Of a DNA stretch of 44,974 nucleotides, positions 1 through 6,351 are shown one piece after another. A program made the translations under genes and the position numbers. The stretch's first letter is position 1; every line of letters starts with the position of its first letter. The notes beneath the pieces are model-generated. The model saw only the letters and a program-made list of their open reading frames with translations. It made no database searches and was not told the DNA's origin. The DNA lies in NCBI GenBank assembly GCA_035286585.1, contig DATEDC010000026.1:1-44974 (forward strand), written 5' to 3'. The stretch is from DSOS01 sp035286585. Its GTDB lineage: Bacteria > Chloroflexota > Anaerolineae > Anaerolineales > UBA4823.

Positions 1-15
1 TAGTGCTTTTATCAT
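1..15 (-). CDS. N-terminal edge of an unidentified gene (partial)
   Basis: Only five codons (MIKAL) lie inside the window. The ATG at 15-13 is preceded by a strong Shine-Dalgarno sequence, AAAGGAGGA at 31-23, with 7 nt spacing, and a TATAAT box lies further upstream at 79-74. The start signal is good, but nothing can be said about the product. Confidence 0.5.
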
Positions 16-73
16 GCCAAAGTCCTCCTTTTTCAACATGGTTTGCCTCCCGACGTAGGTCTCGTCAGGGGAC

Positions 74-79
74 ATTATA
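74..79 (-). promoter_or_regulatory. Putative -10 box for the left-edge gene
   Basis: A perfect TATAAT on the minus strand, about 60 nt upstream of the left-edge start codon. I see no good -35 element at the right distance, so this is tentative. Confidence 0.35.
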
Positions 80-215
80 TGTTCCTGTTTAGAGGACTTC
101 TTAATATCCTGTTTTAGGTACTTTTACCACGCATGCTGACACCTGGCGCAGGCGGTGGACGGCGGGTATTCTCTACCGAGGGCATGGATGATCAGGTAGC
201 CATTTGCTCAAGCAG

Positions 216-245
216 TTGCAACAGCTCCTATCGTGGTGGTATAAT
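216..245 (+). promoter_or_regulatory. Sigma70-type promoter of VapBC pair 1
   Basis: TTGCAA (216-221), an 18-bp spacer and TATAAT (240-245). It is followed by the Shine-Dalgarno sequence AAGGAG and the ATG at 285. It is correctly placed to transcribe the antitoxin-toxin pair. AbrB-type antitoxins usually autorepress, so an operator probably overlaps this site (inference). Confidence 0.7.
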
Positions 246-284
246 TGTATTACTTTATCTGATCGATAAGGAGATGTAAGAAAA

Positions 285-494
285 ATGGAAGCGACGACGA
301 TTTCATCCAAGTACCAGGTGGTTATCCCGCGCAAAATTCGGGAGCGCTATCACTTGAAACCCGGCTACAAGGTGATATTCATTCCCTTCGAAAACACACT
401 GCGCATCGTTTTTGCGCCGCCGATCGAGCAGGCGCGGGGCATGTTCCCGGACATCGACACCTCGATTGATCGTGAAGACGAGGACCGGGTATGA
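285..494 (+). CDS. AbrB/SpoVT-fold antitoxin, VapB-like (pair 1)
   Basis: A 69-residue protein. The swapped-hairpin AbrB/MazE DNA-binding fold is indicated by the N-terminal pattern TISSKYQVVIPRKIRE, followed by the LKPG turn and a hydrophobic strand. The acidic C-terminal tail (IDTSIDREDEDRV) is the kind of segment that wraps the toxin in this family. The stop overlaps the PIN toxin start by 4 nt (ATGA), so translation is coupled. The ATG at 285 has a well-placed AAGGAG. The predicted role is neutralising the downstream PIN nuclease and repressing the operon. A close paralogue lies at 34525-34737 with the same layout. Confidence 0.88.
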   Translation: MEATTISSKYQVVIPRKIRERYHLKPGYKVIFIPFENTLRIVFAPPIEQARGMFPDIDTSIDREDEDRV

Positions 495-865
495 ATGTGG
501 TGGATTCCAGCGGATGGCTGGAATACTTTGCTAATGGGAGCAACGCAGATTATTTCGCCCCGGCGATTACAGACGAACCCAACCTGGTTGTGCCGACGAT
601 TTGTATGTTCGAAGTATTCAAGCGGCTCAGCCAGCAGCTCGGAAAAGAGCCAGCGCTACAGGCGATGGGGATGTTATATCGCGGGCAGGTGGTGGCGTTG
701 AACGACGAGATCGCCCTGCATGCGGCGCTGTTATCCCTGGAACACAAGCTGCCCCTGGCAGACAGCGTGATCCTAGCCACCGCCCGACTCCATGACGCGA
801 CGCTGTGGACGCAAGATGAACACTTCAGGTATTTGCCTGGTGTAGAGTTCATCGAGAAGAAGTAA
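491..865 (+). CDS. PIN-domain ribonuclease toxin, VapC-like (pair 1)
   Basis: A 124-residue PIN domain, about the usual VapC length. The acidic residues expected to hold Mg2+/Mn2+ are present: Asp5 in MNVVDSSGWLEYF, Glu41 in CMFEVFKR, Asp91 in LADSVILATA and Asp109 in WTQDEHF. Known family members cleave tRNA or rRNA sites; the target here cannot be inferred. It starts inside the antitoxin stop codon, which is the normal VapBC arrangement. The module appears intact. Residues 1-15, 32-45 and 105-124 are nearly identical to the toxin at 34734-35111, so the two pairs derive from one ancestor. Confidence 0.9.
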   Translation: MNVVDSSGWLEYFANGSNADYFAPAITDEPNLVVPTICMFEVFKRLSQQLGKEPALQAMGMLYRGQVVALNDEIALHAALLSLEHKLPLADSVILATARLHDATLWTQDEHFRYLPGVEFIEKK

Positions 866-936
866 GGGCGAGCAGGACCAGCCGCTTGAGCTGCCAGCAG
901 GCGAAAACCCCATAACTTAATTAAAGTTGTCCTTGT

Positions 937-977
937 GGACGGATATTCGCGAGTGAACGCTCGCGTTCTATCTGTCC
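937..977 (+). promoter_or_regulatory. Leader hairpin upstream of the LCP gene
   Basis: A long imperfect stem-loop: GGACGGATA (937-945) pairs with TATCTGTCC (969-977) with one G-T pair, and CGCGAG (948-953) pairs with CTCGCG (960-965) around a TGAACG loop. No T-run follows, so it is not a simple terminator. It ends about 30 nt before the start codon at 1008 and could be a 5' UTR element. Confidence 0.5.
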
Positions 978-1007
978 GTTTACCTATTACCCGAAAGGAG
1001 TCGAACC

Positions 1008-2000
1008 ATGAAACGCATTGTATGGATGTTATCTATTGCTGGCTTTGCCCTGCTGCTGGGGGCGACGATCTTCGCGCTCACCTGGCTGCGGCGCCCGCTG
1101 GGGCCGGCGCTGGCGCTGGAGGTGCCGCCGGAAGCGCAAGCCAGGCAGGCGGCGGAAGCGCAAGTTGCCCCGCAGGCGCAGAAGACCTGCGGCAACAGCG
1201 GCGTGATGCGCCTGGTGGTGATCGGCCGCGCCTCGCCCAGCGACCACGCCCGCTACGGGGCGGACGCGGTGCGCCTGGCGCTGTTGGACTTCGACGCGCC
1301 GGCGGCGGCGATCCTGGCGCTGCCGAACGAGCTGTGGGTGAGCAGTCCCGCCCTGGCCGAGCAGGGCTTCGAGCAGACTTCCCTGAACATGGTTTATCAG
1401 ACCGCGTGGGAGAACGCCAAAGGCAACCCCGACCACGTGCGGGCGCAGAAGGCGACCCAGGCGCTGGCGCAGACTATCGTGGCCAACTTCGAGTTCGTCC
1501 CGGACCACTACGTCACGGTGGAGGAGGCGCCTTTCATCGAATACATCGACGCGCTGGGCGGGGTGGAGGTGAACCTGGCGCAGGCGGTGGACGGCAGCGC
1601 GGAGGGCTACGGGAGCTACCCGCAGGGCGTGCAGGTGCTCACCGGGCTGCGGGCGCTGAACCTGACCAGGCTGATGCACCCCTCCGGGCAGCCCGAGGCG
1701 GATATCTGGGGCAGCCTGGGGCGCCAGGACGCCGTGCTGCAAGGCTTGCGGGATACCGCCCTCAAGCTGGGGAACGTGGCGAAAATCCCCGAGCTGGTCA
1801 AAGCCATGCGCAAGGCGATCACGACCGACCTGAGCGTGGACCAGGCGCTGGACCTGGCCTGCATGGTGCAGGAAGTGGGCAGCGAAGCCGTCCTGCTGGT
1901 CGTGGGACCAGAGCTGGTGAGGATCGACGAGCAGGGGCGCATGATCCCGGATGTGGAGGGGATTAAAGCCCTGATCGCCGAGATGGGAGGCGGGAGCTGA
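1008..2000 (+). CDS. LytR-CpsA-Psr (LCP) family-like envelope protein
   Basis: A 330-residue protein with one N-terminal membrane helix (about residues 5-26) and an extracytoplasmic domain. LCP-like features are the segment around ADAVRLALLDFD and AILALPNELWV, the central YVTVEEAPFIEYIDALGGVEV, and the later ADIWGSLGRQDAVLQGL. LCP enzymes transfer lipid-linked glycopolymers to the cell wall or to proteins. The canonical Arg-rich pyrophosphate-binding pattern is diverged here, so activity is uncertain. The ATG is preceded by AAAGGAG. Base composition is strongly GC-rich, which creates long meaningless ORFs in other frames. The CPBP gene follows after 26 nt and is probably co-transcribed. Confidence 0.75.
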   Translation: MKRIVWMLSIAGFALLLGATIFALTWLRRPLGPALALEVPPEAQARQAAEAQVAPQAQKTCGNSGVMRLVVIGRASPSDHARYGADAVRLALLDFDAPAAAILALPNELWVSSPALAEQGFEQTSLNMVYQTAWENAKGNPDHVRAQKATQALAQTIVANFEFVPDHYVTVEEAPFIEYIDALGGVEVNLAQAVDGSAEGYGSYPQGVQVLTGLRALNLTRLMHPSGQPEADIWGSLGRQDAVLQGLRDTALKLGNVAKIPELVKAMRKAITTDLSVDQALDLACMVQEVGSEAVLLVVGPELVRIDEQGRMIPDVEGIKALIAEMGGGS

Positions 2001-2026
2001 AGGCCGAATCGCTGAGCCTGCCGGGC

Positions 2027-3187
2027 TTGAGCCAGGCTTACCAGGCTTCGCCGGCAATGGCGAGCAGCCTGCAAGAAGCCCTGGCAGCCATCCGAACGGA
2101 AAAATACGCCGAAGCGCACCAACGCTTGCTGAGGCTGGCGGAAGCGGAGCCGGGCAACTCACTGGTGTGGTTCCTGCTTGCCTGGACGGCGCCCAACTGC
2201 TCTGCCGCCACCCGCTACTTCACTCATTTGTGCGAACTTGACCCGGGCAACCCCCTGGCCAGGGACGGGCTGGCGTGGAGCCAGACGGAATGGGAGGAGG
2301 TGCACCAGCGGAGCAGTACAGGCCGCGCCAGGCGGCTGGTCCGCCGGGAGCCGGTGCGTGTGGTGGGGCGAGGAGCGCCGCGAGCCGGGGTTGCCGACAT
2401 GTATACGCAGCCAACCGGCAGGGAAAGTTGGCGCCTGTGGGGGCTTCCTTTCTTCTGGATTCTGGTCCTGTATTTGCTGGGCGTCGCCGCGGCGGAGTGG
2501 GCGACCGCCTTTTTCAACCCGCAGCTTGGGCTGGTTCTACACGGCAGCCTGCTGGCGCTGATCTTCCTGCACGCCGCGCTGGGGGCGAGCGGGGCAGAGC
2601 AGAAGATGCTGTTCACCCTGGCGCTGGCGCCGATCATCCGCCTGCAGAGCCTGTCCATGCCGCTGGCAGGGTTCCCATTCAGCTACTGGTACGCCATCGT
2701 CGGGCTGCCGCTATTCCTGTCAGCCTACCTGGCGCTGCGCCTGACCGGCTTCAGCCTGGCAGACGTCGGGATCACGGGGAATAAGCTGCCGCTGCAGGCG
2801 CTGGTGGGGCTGAGCGGGCTGGGCCTGGGCTGGGTGGAGTACCAGATCTTGAAGCCCGCCCCGCTGGTGGGGAGCTGGCGCCTGGAGGACATCTGGCTGA
2901 CAGCCCTGATCCTGTTTGCCTTCACCGGCTTTCTGGAGGAGCTCATCTTCCGCGGGCTGATGCAGCGCGCCGCGCAGGCTGTGCTGGGCAGTTACGGGAT
3001 GATATACGTCGCGCTGATGTTCGCCGTGCTGCACATCGGATATCGCTCGTTCACCGACTTCGCCTTCGTGCTGGGGGTGGGGCTGGCTTTCGGTTGGGTG
3101 GCGCGGTGGACGGGCTCCTTGTGGGGCGTCGCCCTGGCGCATGGGCTGACCAATATTACGCTGTACATGGTTTTCCCGTTGTGGTAA
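2027..3187 (+). CDS. CPBP-family intramembrane protease with N-terminal TPR-like region
   Basis: A protein of about 386 residues. Residues 10-85 look like helical tetratricopeptide repeats (pattern YAEAHQRLLRLAEAEPGN, then LCELDPGNPLARDGL). A basic linker follows, then about eight hydrophobic helices. The CPBP (Abi/Rce1-like) signature is clear: EELIFRGLMQR (the EExxxR motif) and later HIGYRSFTDFAF and WGVALAHGLTN supply the conserved histidines. The family are membrane glutamic proteases of the Rce1 type. The start is uncertain: TTG at 2027 or ATG at 2057, neither with a strong ribosome site, so translation may be coupled to the LCP gene. A terminator follows at 3315. Confidence 0.82.
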   Translation: MSQAYQASPAMASSLQEALAAIRTEKYAEAHQRLLRLAEAEPGNSLVWFLLAWTAPNCSAATRYFTHLCELDPGNPLARDGLAWSQTEWEEVHQRSSTGRARRLVRREPVRVVGRGAPRAGVADMYTQPTGRESWRLWGLPFFWILVLYLLGVAAAEWATAFFNPQLGLVLHGSLLALIFLHAALGASGAEQKMLFTLALAPIIRLQSLSMPLAGFPFSYWYAIVGLPLFLSAYLALRLTGFSLADVGITGNKLPLQALVGLSGLGLGWVEYQILKPAPLVGSWRLEDIWLTALILFAFTGFLEELIFRGLMQRAAQAVLGSYGMIYVALMFAVLHIGYRSFTDFAFVLGVGLAFGWVARWTGSLWGVALAHGLTNITLYMVFPLW

Positions 3188-3198
3188 TCTTACAGGCT

Positions 3199-3294
3199 AG
3201 AATCTCGGATTTTTAACCCATTGCGTTGCACTTCGTCATGATACCGAAGCTGCCGAGGGAACTGGCTTTATGATCCTATAAAATCCGAGTTTCT
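3199..3294. repeat. 96-bp element bounded by 18-bp imperfect inverted repeats
   Basis: The segment at 3199-3216 is the reverse complement of 3277-3294 at about 15-16 of 18 positions, with the perfect 10-bp core CTCGGATTTT/AAAATCCGAG. Inside lies a smaller hairpin (CTTCG...CGAAG, 3231-3249). There is no ORF. It may be a small mobile repeat (MITE-like) or a structured 3' UTR of the CPBP gene. Confidence 0.6.
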
Positions 3295-3314
3295 CCCGCG
3301 AGGCGAGGTTAAAT

Positions 3315-3344
3315 AAAAAGCTGGCTCTAAAGGCCAGCTTTTTT
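3315..3344. terminator. Bidirectional intrinsic terminator
   Basis: GCTGGC (3320-3325), loop TCTAAAG, GCCAGC (3333-3338), flanked by AAAAA on the left and TTTTTT on the right. It works in both directions and sits between the convergent CPBP gene and the small membrane protein gene. Confidence 0.85.
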
Positions 3345-3359
3345 GTGTTTTACCCTTGC

Positions 3360-3599
3360 TCAGCGCAGGATTTCGGCCACGCGGGTGAACACCACCAGGC
3401 CGAAGGCGATCAGCAACGGCAGGATGCCGATATTGAGCACTTTAGCCAGAGCCTGGAAGCGGGCGCCGGAGGCGGCGCTGGCCAGCTCTTTCTGCACCAA
3501 GAGCGCCAGCAGCACCAGGATGCCGATTAAGGCCACAGAGCCCGCCAGGGCAGCAGTCGTTACAGTCGAAACGGTGGACGTAGTTACGGTTGAAATCAT
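3360..3599 (-). CDS. Small membrane protein with two predicted helices, function unknown
   Basis: A 79-residue protein from the ATG at 3599, chosen because GGAGG lies a few bases upstream. The N-terminus is Thr/Val/Ser-rich (MISTVTTSTVSTVTT). Two hydrophobic helices follow, roughly residues 16-37 (AALAGSVALIGILVLLALL) and 52-72 (VLNIGILPLLIAFGLVVF), joined by a short polar loop with Lys/Glu/Arg. It ends in VAEILR, probably cytoplasmic. I do not recognise the family. It is monocistronic and shares the terminator at 3315-3344. The good start signal, terminator and clean hydrophobic pattern support a real gene. Confidence 0.65.
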   Translation of the reverse strand: MISTVTTSTVSTVTTAALAGSVALIGILVLLALLVQKELASAASGARFQALAKVLNIGILPLLIAFGLVVFTRVAEILR

Positions 3600-3785
3600 T
3601 TTCCCTCCCCAGTTCCCACTTAAGCTGGCGTTATTATAGCCTCGGCTGGTGCAGGTGTCAACCATTTCTGACAAAGTTGTCTAAATTGTTAGGTTGGACC
3701 TGGTGGATAATTGTTGGCTGAACTTTTCAATCCTTCTTATAAAAAAAATTGCTCTGTTGAATCCTGATGAAACATATCCTCGTTA

Positions 3786-4013
3786 TTAATGCAGCGTCAA
3801 ACGAAGACGTTTACCCAGTGAACGCGCTGCCTTGTCCATGGTATAGAGTGTGACCGAACGGTTTTCCGGATCGAGCAGGCGTTCTAATGCAGCGCGGCTG
3901 GTCTTCATGCGGCGCGCCATCTCCGTTTTGGTCAGGTATTGTTTTTCCATAAGTTCTTTGATCTGGAAGGCGAGGACACGTTTTACCGCCACAGCTTCCA
4001 CTTCTTCCAGCAA
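3786..4013 (-). CDS. XRE/HigA-like antitoxin with a lost canonical start
   Basis: A helix-turn-helix protein with the pattern KRVLAFQIKELMEKQYLTKTEMARRM and then LLDPENRSVTLYTMDKAARSLG, typical of small Xre-type antitoxins encoded downstream of a RelE/HigB toxin. The open frame and family-like sequence (NESYLGSDFDDFLAEE) continue upstream to 4064, but the codon expected to be the ATG, overlapping the toxin stop, is ATA at 4067-4065. The coordinates here use the first conventional start, a TTG at 4013, which would remove about 18 conserved residues. Either an unusual start is used or the gene is decaying together with its toxin. Confidence 0.6.
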   Translation of the reverse strand: MLEEVEAVAVKRVLAFQIKELMEKQYLTKTEMARRMKTSRAALERLLDPENRSVTLYTMDKAARSLGKRLRLTLH

Positions 4014-4063
4014 ATCTTCTTCGGCCAGGAAATCGTCAAAGTCACTTCCTAAATAAGATTCGT

Positions 4064-4413
4064 TTATCTCTCACCTCGCACTTGCGACAACCTCTTGCGC
4101 GCTAACGACAAGTCGTCCATCGGCGTTTTGGCAGATTTTTGGCCAACCCGTGCAGCAGACCTATAAACTCCCCTTGGACAGTGAATAAAACCCTGGCAAT
4201 TCCTGAACTGGTGTTCGATCGTACCTCCCATAATCCCGGTTCAAGCTTACGAACCAGCGGCATCCCCAACGACCAACCGAATTGTACCGTTTTGATGTCT
4301 TCGCCGATGGCCTTCTTATCCTGGAAGGGTAAAGCCTTGATCCAATCTCGAACTGGTTCTTTCCCATTTTTGGATTTTTAAAAGGCCACCTTAAGGCGCG
4401 GTGTATGGCGCAC
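4064..4413 (-). pseudogene. RelE/HigB-like toxin, disrupted by a nonsense codon and a frameshift
   Basis: Read in the right frames, the minus strand gives HTPRLKVAF, then a TAA stop (4380-4378), then KSKNGKEPVRDWIKALP and onward through GMPLVRKLEPGLWEVRS and VLFTVQGEFIGLLHGLAK. The frame then breaks at an A5 run (4140-4136). A sixth A would restore KKSAKTPMDDLSLARKR and a stop at 4064 overlapping the antitoxin start. This is the familiar HigB/phage-Gp49-like toxin pattern. With two lesions a full-length product is not expected unless there is readthrough and frameshifting. Confidence 0.75.
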
Positions 4414-4419
4414 GCTCTT

Positions 4420-4448
4420 AGTGTATCATTATTGGTACATACTGTCAA
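4420..4448 (-). promoter_or_regulatory. Consensus promoter of the HigBA-like locus
   Basis: On the minus strand: TTGACA (4448-4443), a 17-bp spacer and TACACT (4425-4420). The candidate GTG start at 4413 begins only 6 nt after the -10 box, so the transcript would begin at or next to the start codon (leaderless). Confidence 0.7.
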
Positions 4449-4455
4449 GCTATCT

Positions 4456-4493
4456 AAAAAATAAAAATGAGAGTAAGAGGCTGGCCCTCACTC
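4456..4493 (-). terminator. Intrinsic terminator after the DUF35 gene
   Basis: On the minus strand, GAGTGAGG (4493-4486) pairs with CCTC-TT-ACTC (4480-4471) around a short loop, with a 2-nt bulge. A T-rich tract (ATTTTTATTTTTT) follows immediately. It lies just downstream of the DUF35 stop at 4517. Confidence 0.7.
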
Positions 4494-4516
4494 CCATTCG
4501 AAGTAAAAAATTTTAT

Positions 4517-4930
4517 TTATACGGCTGTGGTTTGCTGCAAAACCGGCCGGAACTTATATCCATACACCAGCAATCCACGCTCGTCGCCATCGGAGCGCAG
4601 GCGGCGGGTGACCATCTCGACCGGGGCGCCGATGTGGATCTGCTCGCCATCCACGTCGGTCAATTGGGCGGTCACCAGCGGACCTTCCTCCAGTTTGACC
4701 AGCGCCACGGTGTAGGGGGCAAATTCTTCGAAGCCAGCCGGCGCCTCGTAAACCGTGGTGTACGAGTACACCTCGCCGCGCCCGCTGAAATTGTACAGGG
4801 TCCTGGCTTCCTGCCCGCATTCGGGGCAGACATCCCGCGGCGGGAACAGTTTTGCATCGCAGTGGGGGCAAACTTCGCCAAGCAGTGTGTAACGTTGTTT
4901 GCGCAGTCGCCAATGACGGGATATTTCCAT
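4517..4930 (-). CDS. DUF35 Zn-ribbon/OB-fold protein (thiolase-HMGS partner type)
   Basis: A 137-residue protein. The N-terminal helix (MEISRHWRLRKQRYTLLG) is followed by a rubredoxin-like zinc ribbon with CPHC and CPEC, then an OB-fold (residues about 48-115, with VYSYTTVYEAP and APYTVALVKLEEGPLVTAQLTD). In archaea, DUF35 proteins bridge acetoacetyl-CoA thiolase and HMG-CoA synthase and help form a shared CoA site. The position here, 249 bp downstream of a thiolase homologue and an archaeal-type HMGS, suggests the same structural role. The four zinc cysteines are intact. The start ATG has AGGAG 10 nt upstream. It may be transcribed from its own promoter, because the gap is longer than elsewhere in the operon. 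Confidence 0.88.
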   Translation of the reverse strand: MEISRHWRLRKQRYTLLGEVCPHCDAKLFPPRDVCPECGQEARTLYNFSGRGEVYSYTTVYEAPAGFEEFAPYTVALVKLEEGPLVTAQLTDVDGEQIHIGAPVEMVTRRLRSDGDERGLLVYGYKFRPVLQQTTAV

Positions 4931-5030
4931 GATGAGGTAAACTCCTGAATTGATATTTTAAAGCAACTACTCTTTAAAGACCTGACGGGTCTGATTGTTT
5001 ATCCTAGCTGCCGTGTGTAGTCTACTCAAT

Positions 5031-5050
5031 AGGAACTATCAGGAACTATC
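5031..5050. repeat. Perfect 10-bp tandem repeat
   Basis: AGGAACTATC occurs twice back to back, in the gap between the thiolase homologue and the DUF35 gene. It could be an operator half-site pair or a simple duplication. Confidence 0.6.
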
Positions 5051-5118
5051 AAAATCGTCCAAATAGCTATCAATCGAGTTCGCTCTGCATGGGTCAAGCA
5101 TCCGAAACGAAGCGGGGG

Positions 5119-5151
5119 ATTGCCACACCGCCCTATCAGGTGGTTTGCAAT
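5119..5151. repeat. REP-like palindromic repeat
   Basis: ATTGCCACACC (5119-5129) and GGTGGTTTGCAAT (5139-5151) form an imperfect inverted repeat, flanked by GCGGGGG on one side and GACA on the other. Extragenic palindromes of this GTCATTGC...GGCAATCCC style are common in bacterial genomes. It sits directly downstream of the thiolase homologue. Confidence 0.45.
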
Positions 5152-5179
5152 GACAATACAATCAGATAAGGGAGAGAGG

Positions 5180-6340
5180 TCAATCCAGGCGTTCGAGGAT
5201 GTGGGTGGCTGCAGTGGAGGCCGGCCCGCCCAGCGCCTGGATCATCGCCCAGCGCGCCGCGGGTACCTGGTTGACACCCGCCTGGCCGCGCAGCTGGAGA
5301 ACGGCTTCGACCGCCTGGTAAACGCCGGTAGCCCCACCGGGGTTGCCGCGCGCTTTCAGCCCGCCGAATGTAGCCACGGGCAGCGACCCCTGCAGGCTCA
5401 GCTCCCCATCCTGGGCCAGCTTCCAGCCCTGGCCTCTCTCCGCCATCCCGGCGGCTTCCAGAGTCAGGGCGGCGTAGATGGAGTAGGCGTCGTACAGCTC
5501 GAACAGGTCCGCCTGCTCCGGTTTGATCCCCGCCTGCCAGCAGGCGCGCTCCACCGATAACCTGGCGGCGTGGAAGGCCAGCGGGTCCGGGCGGTCGTGC
5601 AGGGCGAGCGTATCAGTCACCAGGCTGGAGCCAGCCAGGCGTACCATGGCGTGGGGGAAGCCCGGCGGCAGCAGCTCGGGACGAGTGAGCAGCAGCGCAG
5701 CCGCCCCATCGGCGACCGGGGCGACGTCGAACACGTTCAGCGGGTCGCTGACCAGGCCAGCTTTGGCGTACGCCTCGGCGGAGATGGCTTTTTGGAACAT
5801 GGCGTGCGGGTTGCCGGCGCCGTTGGCGTGAGCGATCAGGGGAAAGCCGCCAAAAGCCTGGCGCGGAGCCTGGAATTCGTATAGGTAGCGGCGCATCAAT
5901 AAAGCAGCTTGAGCGGTGGGAGTCAAGCCCTGCACGGCTTCGAAGTCGCTGTCGCCTGTGGCGCTGAGGGCTGCGTCGATAGCGCCGCCCACCTGGTCGG
6001 TAAATTTCTCCACCCCCACCACCAGGGCGGCATCCACCTGGCCCGAGGCGACCGCCAGGTAGCCCACCCGCAGGGCTGCGCCGCCGGACGCTCCAGCGGC
6101 TTCAATCGTGACCGCCTCGACGCCGTTCAGACCGGCGAAATCGGCCACCAGGGCTCCCAGGTGAGCCTGCTGGGAGAGCGGGGCGGCGAGCATGTTGGCG
6201 ACGTAGAGCGCCTGGGGCTGCAAGCCGCCAGCGTCCGCCCGGGCGCGATCAATCGCCTGCAATGCCAGCTCGCGGATGGAAATATCCCAGTGTTCACCTA
6301 CCGGGGTTTGACCGATCCCTGCAATGACGACTTCAGTCAT
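5180..6340 (-). CDS. Archaeal/SCP-x-type thiolase homologue lacking catalytic Cys and His
   Basis: A protein of about 386 residues with full thiolase length and fold signatures. The N-terminus is VVIAGIGQTPVGEH, the active-site loop region TIEAAGASGGAALR, a middle SDPLNVFDVAPVADGAAALL, and the C-terminal GGLKARGNPGGATGVYQ. Catalytic members have Cys at Gly83 (EAACASG) and His at Asn333 (GHPxGATG); both are replaced here, so condensation or thiolysis is not expected. It is overlapped by the HMGS stop. The ORF can begin at GTG 6355 (4-nt overlap with HMGS) or ATG 6340. The position suggests a CoA-binding or structural partner of HMGS and DUF35; another thiolase elsewhere would have to make acetoacetyl-CoA. 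The substitutions were read directly from codons 6094-6092 (GGA) and 5344-5342 (AAC). Confidence 0.88.
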   Translation of the reverse strand: MTEVVIAGIGQTPVGEHWDISIRELALQAIDRARADAGGLQPQALYVANMLAAPLSQQAHLGALVADFAGLNGVEAVTIEAAGASGGAALRVGYLAVASGQVDAALVVGVEKFTDQVGGAIDAALSATGDSDFEAVQGLTPTAQAALLMRRYLYEFQAPRQAFGGFPLIAHANGAGNPHAMFQKAISAEAYAKAGLVSDPLNVFDVAPVADGAAALLLTRPELLPPGFPHAMVRLAGSSLVTDTLALHDRPDPLAFHAARLSVERACWQAGIKPEQADLFELYDAYSIYAALTLEAAGMAERGQGWKLAQDGELSLQGSLPVATFGGLKARGNPGGATGVYQAVEAVLQLRGQAGVNQVPAARWAMIQALGGPASTAATHILERLD

Positions 6341-6351
6341 GCGTGCACCGC

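Noticed and set aside
1029..2162. 377-codon minus-strand ORF across the LCP and CPBP genes
   Set aside because: Antisense shadow of GC-rich coding DNA; low-complexity His/Arg/Gln/Pro/Ala composition and no motifs.
4139..4448. Short ORFs on both strands in 4139-4448 as genes
   Set aside because: They are wrong-frame readings of the disrupted HigB-like toxin.
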